A DNA stretch of 64,000 nucleotides, taken from the NCBI GenBank assembly GCA_010015745.1, contig ML978155.1:972076-1036075 (forward strand). The letters run 5' to 3'. This DNA comes from Setomelanomma holmii. Its lineage: Eukaryota > Ascomycota > Dothideomycetes > Pleosporales > Phaeosphaeriaceae. This document shows, in pieces, positions 54,852 through 64,000 of the stretch. Positions within the stretch are counted from its first letter, which is position 1. Each line of letters opens with the position of its first letter. Below the pieces are notes generated by a model, which searched no databases, was not told where the DNA came from, and was given only the letters and a program-made list of their open reading frames with translations. A program made the translations under genes and the position numbers.

Positions 54852-57025
54852 GTTGATTGTTGGTTGGTTGGTTGGTTGAAGGTTTGGTTGGAATGTATTT
54901 GTTGTATTGGAGTTGATTGGAACAGTGGTGTGATGAAGGTCAGAAAGAACCGAGCTTCGAAACTGTTTTATATACTTGGTGGAGGGTCACGACTGCGACA
55001 CATGACGTCTACGTCGCAGGCACGTCATGGCAGACGAGCAATATACGCGGGTAAGGCAGCGACGGTGTTGCGACAGCCCAACGTCTGGACAGGCTCCTTC
55101 ACATGTGGATGTGGCAGGTTAGCGGCCGTTCGCAGCAGCCACAGTCGCCACGATTGGTAGATCAGTGCATGCAGTGGGTATGATTGATGGGATTTGGCGC
55201 CTTTACCATGAAGTCGCGTCATCCCAACAGGAACTATGGCACATGGCGTATCTGAGTAAATACATATGCGACTTCTGAGTGCCCCGCTATACCCCGCTGA
55301 CGTTGGCGTACGCGCGGGAAGCACGACCAAGTCACGCGCCACGTGACGAGCGTGACTGTTACAGCGGGACAACGGTCGACGGTGGCGATGCTATTCCAAC
55401 GGCTCAACGTGGCAGGAGAGCACAAGAGCATGGACGAACCGATGTCTTCTTGACAGTATTTGTGCCACTCACTCTTGTATCATCCAAAAGGGCTCGGCTT
55501 GCGATTTCAAACGTTGCGCATGCCGTCATCAGCACTCGGCAAGGCCATCCACCCAATTCGCCTTCGAGGAAAGCAAGTTTGGCAACGAGGCAGGCAGCCC
55601 GCTTTTCGTCCTATCCCATCGACGATGAGCGCAGCCAAGGACTTTAAATCCCCAATAGCGCAATGACCCATATATAGTCACGACTTTTCCGTGTCAAACT
55701 TCCGAACGACTGCGGGTAAGGCACCCAAAAGAAGCACTGCCTTCACTCGACCTCATCATGCTGCAAGGCCCAAAGGCGAGACCGAAAGGCAGCCCAAAGT
55801 TTGCTTCTAGGCATGAACCACCAAAATAGCTGGATAGACTGGACGCCCAGTGAGCTTCTACGAGTCGAGCTCGCGACCGTCCCGCTACTGTCGTCTCAGC
55901 AGACCAAGGCAAGTCATACGCCGGTCCAGCAACCAAGCAATCTTCGCGATGCTCTCAACACCACAGAGAGTCGACCCTCTAGGAAGTTCGCTCTAAGTAA
56001 AGTCAGACAAACACACCCAAAAGAAGAGCTGCGTTTATTACTGACGATCTTCAATATTGAACCTTGCCTCTGGTCTCTTCTGCGCTGCGCTTGTGAGTAG
56101 CATCGCGCAGCGGATAGCGGACGGTCTTCCAGAACTGGGGCCCTGACTTCATCGCTCCGCCATGGCAGGTCCCATGCCACCTTGACGAGGCCTCTTCGTT
56201 GTTCTCACCGCATCAACATCAGGCCTCTTGTAGGTGATAAGGCTGTGGAGGCGCAGGGGAGCCTTCACTAGCCACGTTTCTCAGGCTAAACCCTTTGCAG
56301 CCTAAGTCATGCCCCTGAGCCAATCAACTCTCTTTATTGTCCAGAACTCTGTCCAATCAGAATTCTCCTACTAGAAAAAGCTCCCGATCCGTCAATCTCC
56401 TTCGACAGATATCCCCTGTGTTTCAAAACACCCTCCACCATGAAGCTTGGCCCCGACGTGAGTCGTATCGTTGCCCGCGATAGGTTCCACGTTTGTGTCG
56501 CCCTGGCATTGCTGACCTCGTTTGCAGCTTTGCAGCGGCAAACCCAGCGTCATTTGTCTGAACAGGCCTCCACATGCTCCCAACGAGTCGCCAGAGATCA
56601 ACACTCGCCTGATCCCCAAGGTTCGCTAGACTCTGGCCGCCGTGCTGGCTGTGCCACGAGGTACTGGTAAGGATCGGAGCAGGGGTAACTTTGTGCAGCC
56701 TCTGGTCGCGATAGGCAACTTCATTACCCCTAATAGCTTGTTTGTAGAATGTACTCGCAAAAGCTATCAGGCGTTAGTGCACCGTTGATACGCTGCTCGC
56801 CATCTCACACACGTCAATCTTCGGCAGTGATCCGGTAGTGGGCCTGATGATTAGATCCTGGCTTTTGTTTCTTTTTGGCACAGTCATGGCGTTGAGCAGA
56901 AACATAAAGCAAAGGACATCCCTTCGACGTCGGTGGTTCATTGTCACCAGCACCGTACAAACACCTACATATCAAGTCACTTGATAAAGAACAATCTTCA
57001 GAAACATTATAGATCCACTTGCATA
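54852..57025. other. 2.2-kb stretch without a supported gene
   Basis: It begins with a TTGG tetranucleotide run at 54861-54876 in the HSP9/HSP12 leader. The remainder, up to the GH76 start, has short frames on both strands with no recognisable domains. The sequence ACCCAAAAGAAG occurs twice, near 55730 and 56015. Confidence 0.38.
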
Positions 57026-58178
57026 ATGAAACTCTCATACTCGTTACTGTTCCCATTGGTGTACTTGAAGCCGGTCCATGCCGACTACGCCGACGATGCG
57101 AATTTGGCTATCAAGACTTTGCAAGACAAGTGGTATGACACCAACACAGGACTATGGTAAGCACCGACGTATACTTCGAGAGCGCCGTCTCTGATCATAG
57201 GCAGGAACAATTTATGGTGGCAGTCCGCCAACATGGTTGAGACCATCGCAAGATTCGGCCAACAAGACTCATCATTCAAACAGGCAGCCATAGACATCGT
57301 GTCAAATACCTACGACAAGTCACGTAACCAGCTTGGTGCTACGGACTGGAAGAATGACTTCTACGATGACGAGGGGTGGTGGGCATGTAACACCATATGC
57401 AAAGTACGCCCAGGACAAATGCTGATGTTTATGTCAGGCCATGGGCTGGATAGCTTCGTACGACCTAACCGGCGACGCAAAATACCTCAACACCGCCAAA
57501 GACATCTTCGAAGACATGACCTCAGGCTGGACCACGCCGTGCTCCGGTGGCATCTGGTGGGACAAAAAGCACACCAGCATCGCGGCTATCTCCAACGAAC
57601 TCTTCCTCTCCGTCGGCGCCCACCTCGCCAACCGCGTCTCCGCCCAGGAAAAGGAGCACTATCAGAACTGGGCCCAAATGGAATGGGACTGGTTCTGGGA
57701 ATCTGGTATCGTGAATGGAGACAGTCTTGTAAATGACGGGATTGATCAAACCAGCTGTAAGAATGATGGCAAGACGACTTACACTTACAACCAAGGCGTA
57801 GTCCTGTCTGGCCTCAGCGAACTCGCAAGAGCGAAAAGTGACGGCGGCCTCATTGCGCATGCGAACAGTATCGCTAATGCTGCGATGGCGAAACTTAGCC
57901 CGGGCGGTATCCTAACGGAACCCGTCAGCGGCTCCTTGGACGAGCAGGGCGCGCAGTTCAAAGGTGCGTTTGTACGGGGTTTGGCGACGCTGAATGGGAA
58001 CGAGGGACAGGCGAGTTTTGCGGACTTCTTGAAGAAGAATGCTGCGAGCGCGTGGAGCCAGGGCAAAGTCAATGGAGGCGTGATTGTGGATCGCTGGCAG
58101 GGTGGGAGTAGCAATGCCAATACGGCGAGTCATGCGGCTGGGATTGACGTCCTTGTTGCTGCTGCGGGAGCATCGTGA
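57026..58178 (+). CDS. GH76 (alpha-1,6-mannanase, Dfg5/Dcw1-like) secreted protein, uncertain second intron
   Basis: Starts MKLSYSLLFPLVYLKPVHA, a signal peptide, followed by DYADDANLAIKTLQDKWYDTNTGLW. Intron 1 is 57157-57204 (48 nt, GTAAGC) and joins GLW to NNLWWQSANMVE. The catalytic Asp pair is in FYDDEGWWA (about residues 98-99). The third part reads MGWIASYDLTGDAKYL, GGIWWDKKHTSIAAISNELF, TYNQGVVLSGLSELARAK and FKGAFVRGLATL, all typical of family GH76, which acts on cell-wall mannan. Between GWWA and MGWIA the obvious 51-nt intron (57387-57437) shifts the frame. A 34-nt intron (57404-57437) keeps it and gives 356 residues. No GPI-anchor signal is seen at the C-terminus, unlike Dfg5/Dcw1. 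A frame-breaking mutation is possible. Confidence 0.8.
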
Positions 58179-59629
58179 GGACATTGAGGCATTGGGATCG
58201 ACATTATGTGCGATGGCGATCCTAGGTGATCTCGCGGAGCAAGCCGTGAGGCTACACACAAGGGCTTTGGACACGATCGACGTGTACTGGTACAGCAGCC
58301 GATTCGGCATGTTTGCTGCTGTGAGTATCGACAGGGGTGACGTTTTTGACATCCACGACTTACGACGCAGCGATTGATGGACTTGTGGCACTTGAGGATA
58401 TTGCTCGGGCATGGCCCTTTTGGTTGAACCTATTGGTCTTTCTCGGCTTGATTACGATGTACATGATCAGCGAACTTTGTATTTACGAACCTCTCTCGCT
58501 TCTTAGATAGATACCCCGCTTTCGATTGTATGCAGTACTGTGTGACTTGTGCCGCTGAGAGTATGTGGAGCCTGTGACACTGCGAGCCGTGCTGTGCAAT
58601 GCATATAGGTGGTATGCCCAAGAACTATATGGTGATCTTAGGATAGCTTGTATTGCTAGGTATAGCTCCTGACTGTGAACCATATGATTACACTAGCATG
58701 GGCACATTGGTGTCCTGACCAGCAATTCGTCGACGATTGTCATCAAAGTGAAGGTTACTTTTGGATGGCGTTCCCGATGTTGGCGTTGAGACTATACAGC
58801 GGTATCGTCGTCATTACTTGAACATTTACTTCAATCCAACATGCGGACAAGGAAGGGGATATTGCCATATTGTGTGACCTAGGATTGTTCGTCCGGCTCT
58901 ACTCGCACATCCGACCAGGTAACCCAGTGTCAACGGTGCGCGAGCACATGGTAGTGTAGTACACCATATGAACCGACTCAGACGTGTACAGAGCAATCGC
59001 CGATGTCATGTCTGACCCTGCGCAAGGGGTCAGAAGTTAATTTTGCAAGTTTAGACGATATGCATTGCAGCACGAGTGGTGACCACACTAATCCTCGAGA
59101 TATCGGCAAATGACGAACAGCCAGGACGCATCCCAATTATTGCGCCTTTAGACCCAGTGTATCACCGTAAACAGGCTTGTGTGACTCGGTGGCACAAGGC
59201 TAGTTTACTGGATTCTGAGAAGGTCTCAGCTGCATTACCTGAGGCCAAATTTGGGAAGCGAGTTCTGCAGAGCGCATCTTAGCAAAACTCATGTCTGTAA
59301 ATACTGTTTTCATTCACCTTTGTTTCTTGCCTTCAAGTACTCGAGTAATATCGCCTCGTTATCGCATGTAAAGACATCGAGTGCTGAGCAGGTGCTTATA
59401 CTCGGTGCAAACGGCACGCAGCTCATCGTCCTTCACATCATGCTCGATGAGCTTCTGCAAATTGAAAAGGTCATGGTACGTGTCAAGCTGAAGGACACTT
59501 CGTACTCTAGCACAATTCAATCGTAGCTTCTTGGGTGGTACGTGATCGACTGAAGCAGGTCCTGTTGCGCTCGAGCGTTCGATCTCTGGCGGTGGTGGTT
59601 GCGCCACGGGGATAATATAGCATTTGGTC
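58179..59629. other. 1.45-kb stretch without a supported gene
   Basis: Short frames only. The GH76 3' flank is at its left. No repeat or RNA gene recognised. Confidence 0.4.
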
Positions 59630-60542
59630 TCACACCCGAGGCAGTTGTGTTCTTCCATGTAGATCGATTCTGGATGCGCATCTGGTAGAAAAATATGCAT
59701 GTCGTTGGTGAAGAACTCGTGCTCGACATGTAGGCTCAGGCCAAAGTGGATTTCGGGAAGCTAAGTCAGGATCAGCATGGAGATCCCGCATCGTGTTGCA
59801 TGGTCTTACCTTTTTCAGAGCAAAAGAGCCTCCACTCGGTGTACACACGCAGGTATGCCTCGCCCGCGATTCCAAAAGGCGGCGATGGTGCGTCTCGCCC
59901 ATCCAGTCCCACCAATTGTCACGATGCGCGCCATCTTCTTTACCTACCCTTTGCAACTCCTCTGGATAGAGAAATTCCCATTCTGGATTCGCTGCTAAGC
60001 GATCCAGTAGAATCCGAGTTTGAATCTGCAGCGCGACTGGAAGCATGCCAGCCCTTAAGTCCATTTCTCCAACAACTCCTCCGTCTTCAAACTTATCATA
60101 CGGTGTACAATGTGATCAATGGGCTCTTGTGGAGGACAAGCAAAACTTGACTGCGGCCGAAACCGGAGACACAGATGCAAGGTTCGAAAGGTTGTGTAGG
60201 CTTCGAGCGTTGCTCCAAGTCTAGCTATGTCTACAGGGATAGCCCATTGAAGCTGCAACTCAGGCCGAAGATCACCGCGGCTTATGAATAGGCACATCGT
60301 CAAAATGGAAACATCCTACTTCCTGGGTGCATATAAAGGCCCAAAACACCTGTTCGATCGAGATGATGACGGTCGTCGTCGCTGAGTATATAGATGAGGT
60401 TCGCGATATGCTCGGGAAAAGGCCAGCATATATGTTTGTTGTTGGTGCGGGAGGTCGATGTAATAAATGTCATTGAGTGACATCCCCAATCCAACCGCGT
60501 AGGCAACTGCAGGACACTCGACATGTGATTGGCATCTAGCAA
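59630..60542 (-). pseudogene. Unrecognised protein-coding remnant
   Basis: Three minus-strand frames follow one another almost without gap: 60542-60300 (ending SRMFPF), 60303-60055 (DLRPELQLQWAIPVDIARLGATLEAY, PPQEPIDHIVHRMISLKTEELLEKW), and 60064-59630 (IQTRILLDRLAANPEWEFLYPEELQRV, NWWDWMGETHHRRLLESRARH). Their sequence looks protein-like, and switching between frames at abutting ends suggests one gene with small indels or unrecognised introns. I do not recognise the family. It lies 400 bases from a transposon. Confidence 0.35.
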
Positions 60543-60913
60543 GCTTGTTCCTCCTCAATCAATGTCTTGTGCGGTATGGTGAAATGTATTTGGCGCCTTC
60601 TTTTATATCTAAGATGATCGTGTCGGCCAAGATACGCTGCTCACATCGCAAGGCGCATGTTGGGATTGTGGACGCTCTGCTGGTCTGCGATGGGTCGAAC
60701 CAGTAACCCGCCTTCGCTGCTATGATAGCCATTGAGTGAATCCGATTGGGAAAGTCTTGAGTGAGCTTCGAACCATCGTTGCTACGACTTCAATTCCTCA
60801 TGATGTCGTGTATTGGTTTTGTTGTGAGAAGCGCAAGGCGGCCTCGGTAGCTGCCGCGTTGAGGAAATCGCGTTCAAGTTCTACCGGTACCGAGGATTAC
60901 CCCTCAATGCCTA
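60543..60913. other. Intergenic, left of transposon family C
   Basis: About 370 bases ending in the TA at 60912-60913 that precedes the transposon. Nothing else recognised. Confidence 0.4.
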
Positions 60914-60930
60914 GGACGGGTCAATGCCCG
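60914..60930 (+). repeat. Left terminal inverted repeat, family C
   Basis: GGACGGGTCAATGCCCG, an exact inverted match to 62977-62993. Confidence 0.88.
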
Positions 60931-60968
60931 ATTGCCTGATGCAACACCAAAACTTCACCACGCGATAT

Positions 60969-62864
60969 TTCTATCAAAAGGAGCTCGATTGAGGCTGCGT
61001 TTACAGCTATTAAATCGCTAGAACCAGGAGAAAGGCTTGTATATACAAAGATTGCAGCGCAATATAATGTTGATCGCAGAACGCTTGCACGAAGACACCA
61101 AGGCGCATTAGCGTCTCGGCAGCTTGATGGGCAAAATTGACGCGCTCTCAATCCACACCAAGAGCAGGAGCTCCTACTATATATCAGACGCCTCACTGAG
61201 CGAGGCCTCCCACCTACGAGGGCTATGATAAGAAACTTTGGCTCTCAGATTGCTCAAAAGCAGCTTGGCGTACACTGGGTTGATCGATATATCAAGCGAT
61301 ACGAGGTCGATCTCATCTCACACTGGGCAACGGGAATCGATCGCTCACGCCACCAGGCCGACTCTCAGTTAAAGTATAGCCTCTACTTTAAGCTGCTGCG
61401 CAGTAAGCTCAGCCAATATAATATTGAGCCTCGCCAGACGTACAATATGGATGAGAAGGGCTTCATGCTAGGAATTCTTACTCGCTCGAAGCGGGTGTTC
61501 AACAGGAGGCTGTATAAGGAGGGGAAGATCGAGGCTCACATCCAAGATGGCAATCCAGAGTGGATAACTCTACTAGCCTGCGTATGCGCTGATGGATCTG
61601 CCCTCGAACCAGCTCTCATCTATCAATCAACCTCAGGCTCGATACAGGATAGCTGGCTTCAAGCTTTCAATCCTGACGATCACCGAGCTCGCTTTGCCTC
61701 ATCACCTTCAGGATGGACGAATGATAATATAGGTCTAGCCTGGCTCAAGCAGGCGTTTGATCGCTCTACTAAGCTTAAGGCAGGCTGGTCGTATCGATTG
61801 CTCATCCTTGATGGCCATAGATCTCAGCTTACAATGGATTTCATTGAGTACTGCGATCAGAACAGGATTCTCCTCATGATCTATCCTCCTTATTCCACTT
61901 ACACGCTTCAGCCGCTTGATGTCGTCATGTTCAAGCCTCTCTCAACTGCCTACTCAAGCCAGGTAGCAGCCTTTATAGAGAGGTGTCAAGGGCTCACTTC
62001 TATGAGCAAGAGAGACCTCTATCCGATATTCCTAGCTGCCTAGGAGGCCTTGTTTAATAAGGAGACTATACTCAAGGCATTTGAAGCAACTGGCCTCTCA
62101 CCTTTCAATCCTGAGACGATACTCAAGAGATTTATTTAATAGGCAGCCTACATCAGGTAGCTCGAGCGATAGCGACTCCTCAGCACTAAGAGGCTCTGAT
62201 TGGAGGAAGATCAGACAGCTCATTGATCAAGCTGTAGCTGATCGAGACCAGAAGAAGATCTCAAATCTCAATCAAACGGTCCACCGACTCTCAATCAGAT
62301 CAGTACTTGCTGAGCATGAGAATACGAGGCTTAAGGTGGCTCTCAACGACGAGAGGCTACGCAGGAAGTGAGGCAAGGCCCTGCCTCTAGAGCAGCCTGA
62401 GGAGTATTTTGGTGGAGCTGTATTCTGGTCTCCTAAGAAGGTAAAGGAAGCACGTGATCGTCTGCAGCAGCAGGAGCTTGAGGAGGAGCAACAACAACTC
62501 CAAAAGGCTGATAGAGCTCGTGTACGTAAGGAGCAGAAGCAAGTTAAAGCTCAGGCTATCAAAACAAGGCGCAATGCTAGGGCTGAGGCTAGGATATTGA
62601 GGCAAGAGGAGAAGGCGAGGGAGGCTGCTGATCGAGCCTCACGAGCAGCTGCTCGTAGAGCTCAACAACGACTCCAACAAGCTCAAAAAACTACCCAAAA
62701 GGAGTAAGAGGAGAAGCCTCAAGCCTGCTACTAAGTCTGTCTCAAAGAGGAGAGTTGCTGCGCAGGCTCAAGGTAGTAGAGAGGCCTCAAGTGCTGCAGC
62801 AGGCTCACCATCATCTCAATCACGACATGGCCGAACAATCAAGCCCCCAGCAAAATATAGATAG
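60969..62864 (+). pseudogene. Family C transposase, degenerate
   Basis: Reading starts near 60969 (SIKRSSIEAAFTAIKSLEPGE); no in-frame ATG is visible at the expected start. A psq-like helix-turn-helix, a CENP-B-type segment (LLLYIRRLTERGLPPTR) and a long intact DDE_1 domain follow, with Asp in NMDEKGF, LILDGHRSQ and LQPLDVV. The 61225-62043 part is one open frame. Damage: TGA at 61138-61140 and TGA at 62369-62371 (both CGA to TGA if Arg was original), TAG at 62041-62043 where Trp is expected in AAWEALF, and a frame shift near 62135. The tail ends GRTIKPPAKYR, matching the C-terminal motif of the other families. Confidence 0.87.
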
Positions 62865-62976
62865 CTATATATGTTAATTAAGGCCTGTAGAACTCAACAC
62901 CAAAAACAATAGCGTTGATAGCTATTATACGTGGCTCAGTAACCTCAAGTTGAGCTGCTGTTTTGGTGATGGAAAC

Positions 62977-62993
62977 CGGGCATTGACCCGTCC
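62977..62993 (-). repeat. Right terminal inverted repeat, family C
   Basis: Exact reverse complement of 60914-60930. It directly abuts the family A inverted repeat, which lacks its outer five to six bases. Confidence 0.85.
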
Positions 62994-63910
62994 CGATCGC
63001 CGAAGCGACCCGCTCGGTGAAGCGACCCACCCCAACACTATTTGCCCACCCACAAAGATGAGGCTGTACAATTACATATAATAGCTATTATCACGAGATT
63101 TTCTGGTGGATTAACAAAGTGATGCTTATGATCAGTTTAGTCTACTCATATATCTTTGGAAGCTTGATAGGGCGGCCTAAGGTTGTTTTTTTAGCTGGTG
63201 GTGAGGGTAGTGGAGGGTCACTACTATGACCACCTTTTGCAGGCTGCGCAACCCACGTACGCTTTTGCGCACGCGCAGGCTTTTGTGAGGCTAATCTCTT
63301 GCCTTTTTAGGATAATTGTAGAGATTTTTGAGCGGTTGCAGCCTCTTGTTCCTCTTGTTTTTTGCGCTTAGTTTCAGCTCTCTCTGCTGCCACTCTTTCC
63401 TTCTCCTTCTCCCGTACTACTTTGGCTGCCTCTCGCTCTGTACGGTTCTGTTCTGCCTGCTTCTTTTTAAGTAAGGCAGCTTGAGCCTTAAGCTCTCTCA
63501 TCTCTGCTTTTTGGAGTTTCTCTTGCTCCTCTTCCTGTTGTTTTACTCTTTCACAGAACTCAGATTCTCTGAGCTTCCTTGGAGACCAGAGGACTGCACT
63601 ACCATGATACTCCTCACGCTGCTGCAAGTCAAGGACTCTACCCTTCTTCTTGTGCTTCTTCTTGATCTTTAGAGCTTCTTGTAGGCTATCGTTCTCGCCT
63701 CTGAGAAGCTCATTTGACACTTGAAGGTGGTGGACACTCTGGGCAACTTTGTGGGCTGTTCTCTCCTCCCCCTCTCTCATAGCCTGCCCAATAACGCTCT
63801 GAATTCTCTGCCAAGGAAGCTTCAGCAAGAGGAGAGCTTTGAGGTTCTTGCTCTCCTTGTTCTGGTGTCTTTGGGCGGAATCTTTTGAGTACAACCTTGC
63901 GATCCATAGG
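62994..63910 (-). mobile_element. Family A transposon, copy 2, truncated at both ends
   Basis: The right-hand 0.9 kb of the family A element in reverse orientation. The inverted repeat at 62994-63037 matches family A but lacks its outermost bases, CAGTG or CAGTGC. The homology stops abruptly at about 63910, where a TTGG tetranucleotide run begins. The part present corresponds to about 4605-5516 of copy 1 and is highly similar to it. It has no left terminus and cannot move alone. Confidence 0.9.
63142..63910 (-). pseudogene. Family A transposase C-terminal fragment
   Basis: From MDRKVVLKRFRPKTPEQ through the Lys/Glu-rich coiled coil (LQVSNELLRGENDSLQEALK, VLWSPRKLRESEFCERVKQ) to the tail GRPIKLPKIYE. 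Compared with copy 1 it has one extra T near 63821, which shifts the frame, and a TAA at 63307-63309 where copy 1 has CAA. It has CAA where copy 1 has the TAA at 5179-5181. The DNA-binding and catalytic parts are missing. Confidence 0.88.
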
Positions 63911-63932
63911 GTTGGTTGGTTGGTTGGTTGGT
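63910..63932 (+). repeat. TTGG tetranucleotide run at transposon breakpoint
   Basis: Five and a half units of GGTT/TTGG directly at the point where family A homology ends. Beyond it, to 64000, no gene is seen. Confidence 0.8.
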
Positions 63933-64000
63933 ATTCATTTTTCGTCTAGTTAATGGGGATTAAGTCCACCATCTCGCCTCCCGAAGGGCATATACGACGT

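Larger units (their letters stand above)
60914..62993 (+). mobile_element. Fot1/pogo-like DNA transposon, family C (inactivated)
   Basis: A 2080-bp element with perfect 17-bp terminal inverted repeats (GGACGGGTCAATGCCCG). TA precedes the left end at 60912-60913, but the right end runs straight into the damaged end of family A copy 2 with no TA. It contains one transposase gene broken by several stops. The subterminal motif CTATTATACGTGGCTCAGTAACCTCA near the right end resembles that of family B and, more distantly, family A. Confidence 0.88.

Noticed and set aside
1..64000. tRNA, rRNA, telomere repeat or biosynthetic cluster
   Set aside because: No cloverleaf-like or rRNA sequence was noticed, no telomeric repeat at either end, and the enzymes present do not form a recognisable pathway. 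A tRNA scan was not possible, so absence is not proven.

Overview
This is nuclear DNA of a filamentous ascomycete (Pezizomycotina; I infer Dothideomycetes, not proven). The signs are short introns of about 45 to 60 nt with GTRNGY donors, CTRAC-like branch points and YAG acceptors; fungal-restricted families (HET domain, fungal C2H2 type, HSP9/HSP12, Pth11-like rhodopsin domain, NIMA kinase); and Fot1/pogo-like transposons whose nonsense codons are almost all C-to-T or G-to-A changes, as repeat-induced point mutation (RIP) leaves.

Layout. 0.3-3 kb: a tail-to-tail pair of TauD/TfdA dioxygenase paralogues, one open, one decayed. 3.3-5.5 kb: a complete but inactivated Fot1-like element with 50-bp inverted repeats and a TA target duplication. 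5.8-8 kb: a broken HET gene. 8.2-9.3 kb: a YeeE/YedE sulfur transporter. 9.3-12.8 kb: gene-poor. 12.8-38.6 kb: a conserved core with a C2H2-type protein, dienelactone hydrolase, ankyrin/BTB protein, NIMA-type kinase, exosome subunit Rrp43, AIF-like oxidoreductase, NAC beta subunit, a Cys-rich single-span membrane protein, an SREBP-like bHLH factor, signal peptide peptidase and an unrecognised protein. 40.5-48.8 kb: a decayed rhodopsin-domain gene, an RCC1-like gene, a second Fot1-like family and an intact HET gene. 49.3-58.2 kb: a peroxisomal acyl-CoA ligase, an unrecognised protein, a WBP11-like protein, HSP9/HSP12 and a GH76 mannanase. 59.6-64 kb: gene remnants, a third Fot1-like family, and a truncated second copy of the first.

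The core genes are housekeeping functions (cell cycle, RNA decay, co-translational chaperoning, membrane proteolysis, splicing) and do not form a cluster. The ends and the 40-48 kb part are accessory: transposons, HET genes and pseudogenes.

The most unusual observation is in the NAC beta gene (26425-27283, minus). The conserved N-terminal reading frame can only be kept with standard splice signals if a single G at 27146 is spliced in as a one-nucleotide micro-exon. Other notable points: the open dioxygenase has lost its distal metal-binding His while its pseudogene neighbour keeps it; two copies of one transposon carry reciprocal CAA-to-TAA mutations; and a GH76 gene has a phase conflict at its second intron. 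Gene models were built by hand from splice signals and reading-frame continuity; no database or transcript was consulted.
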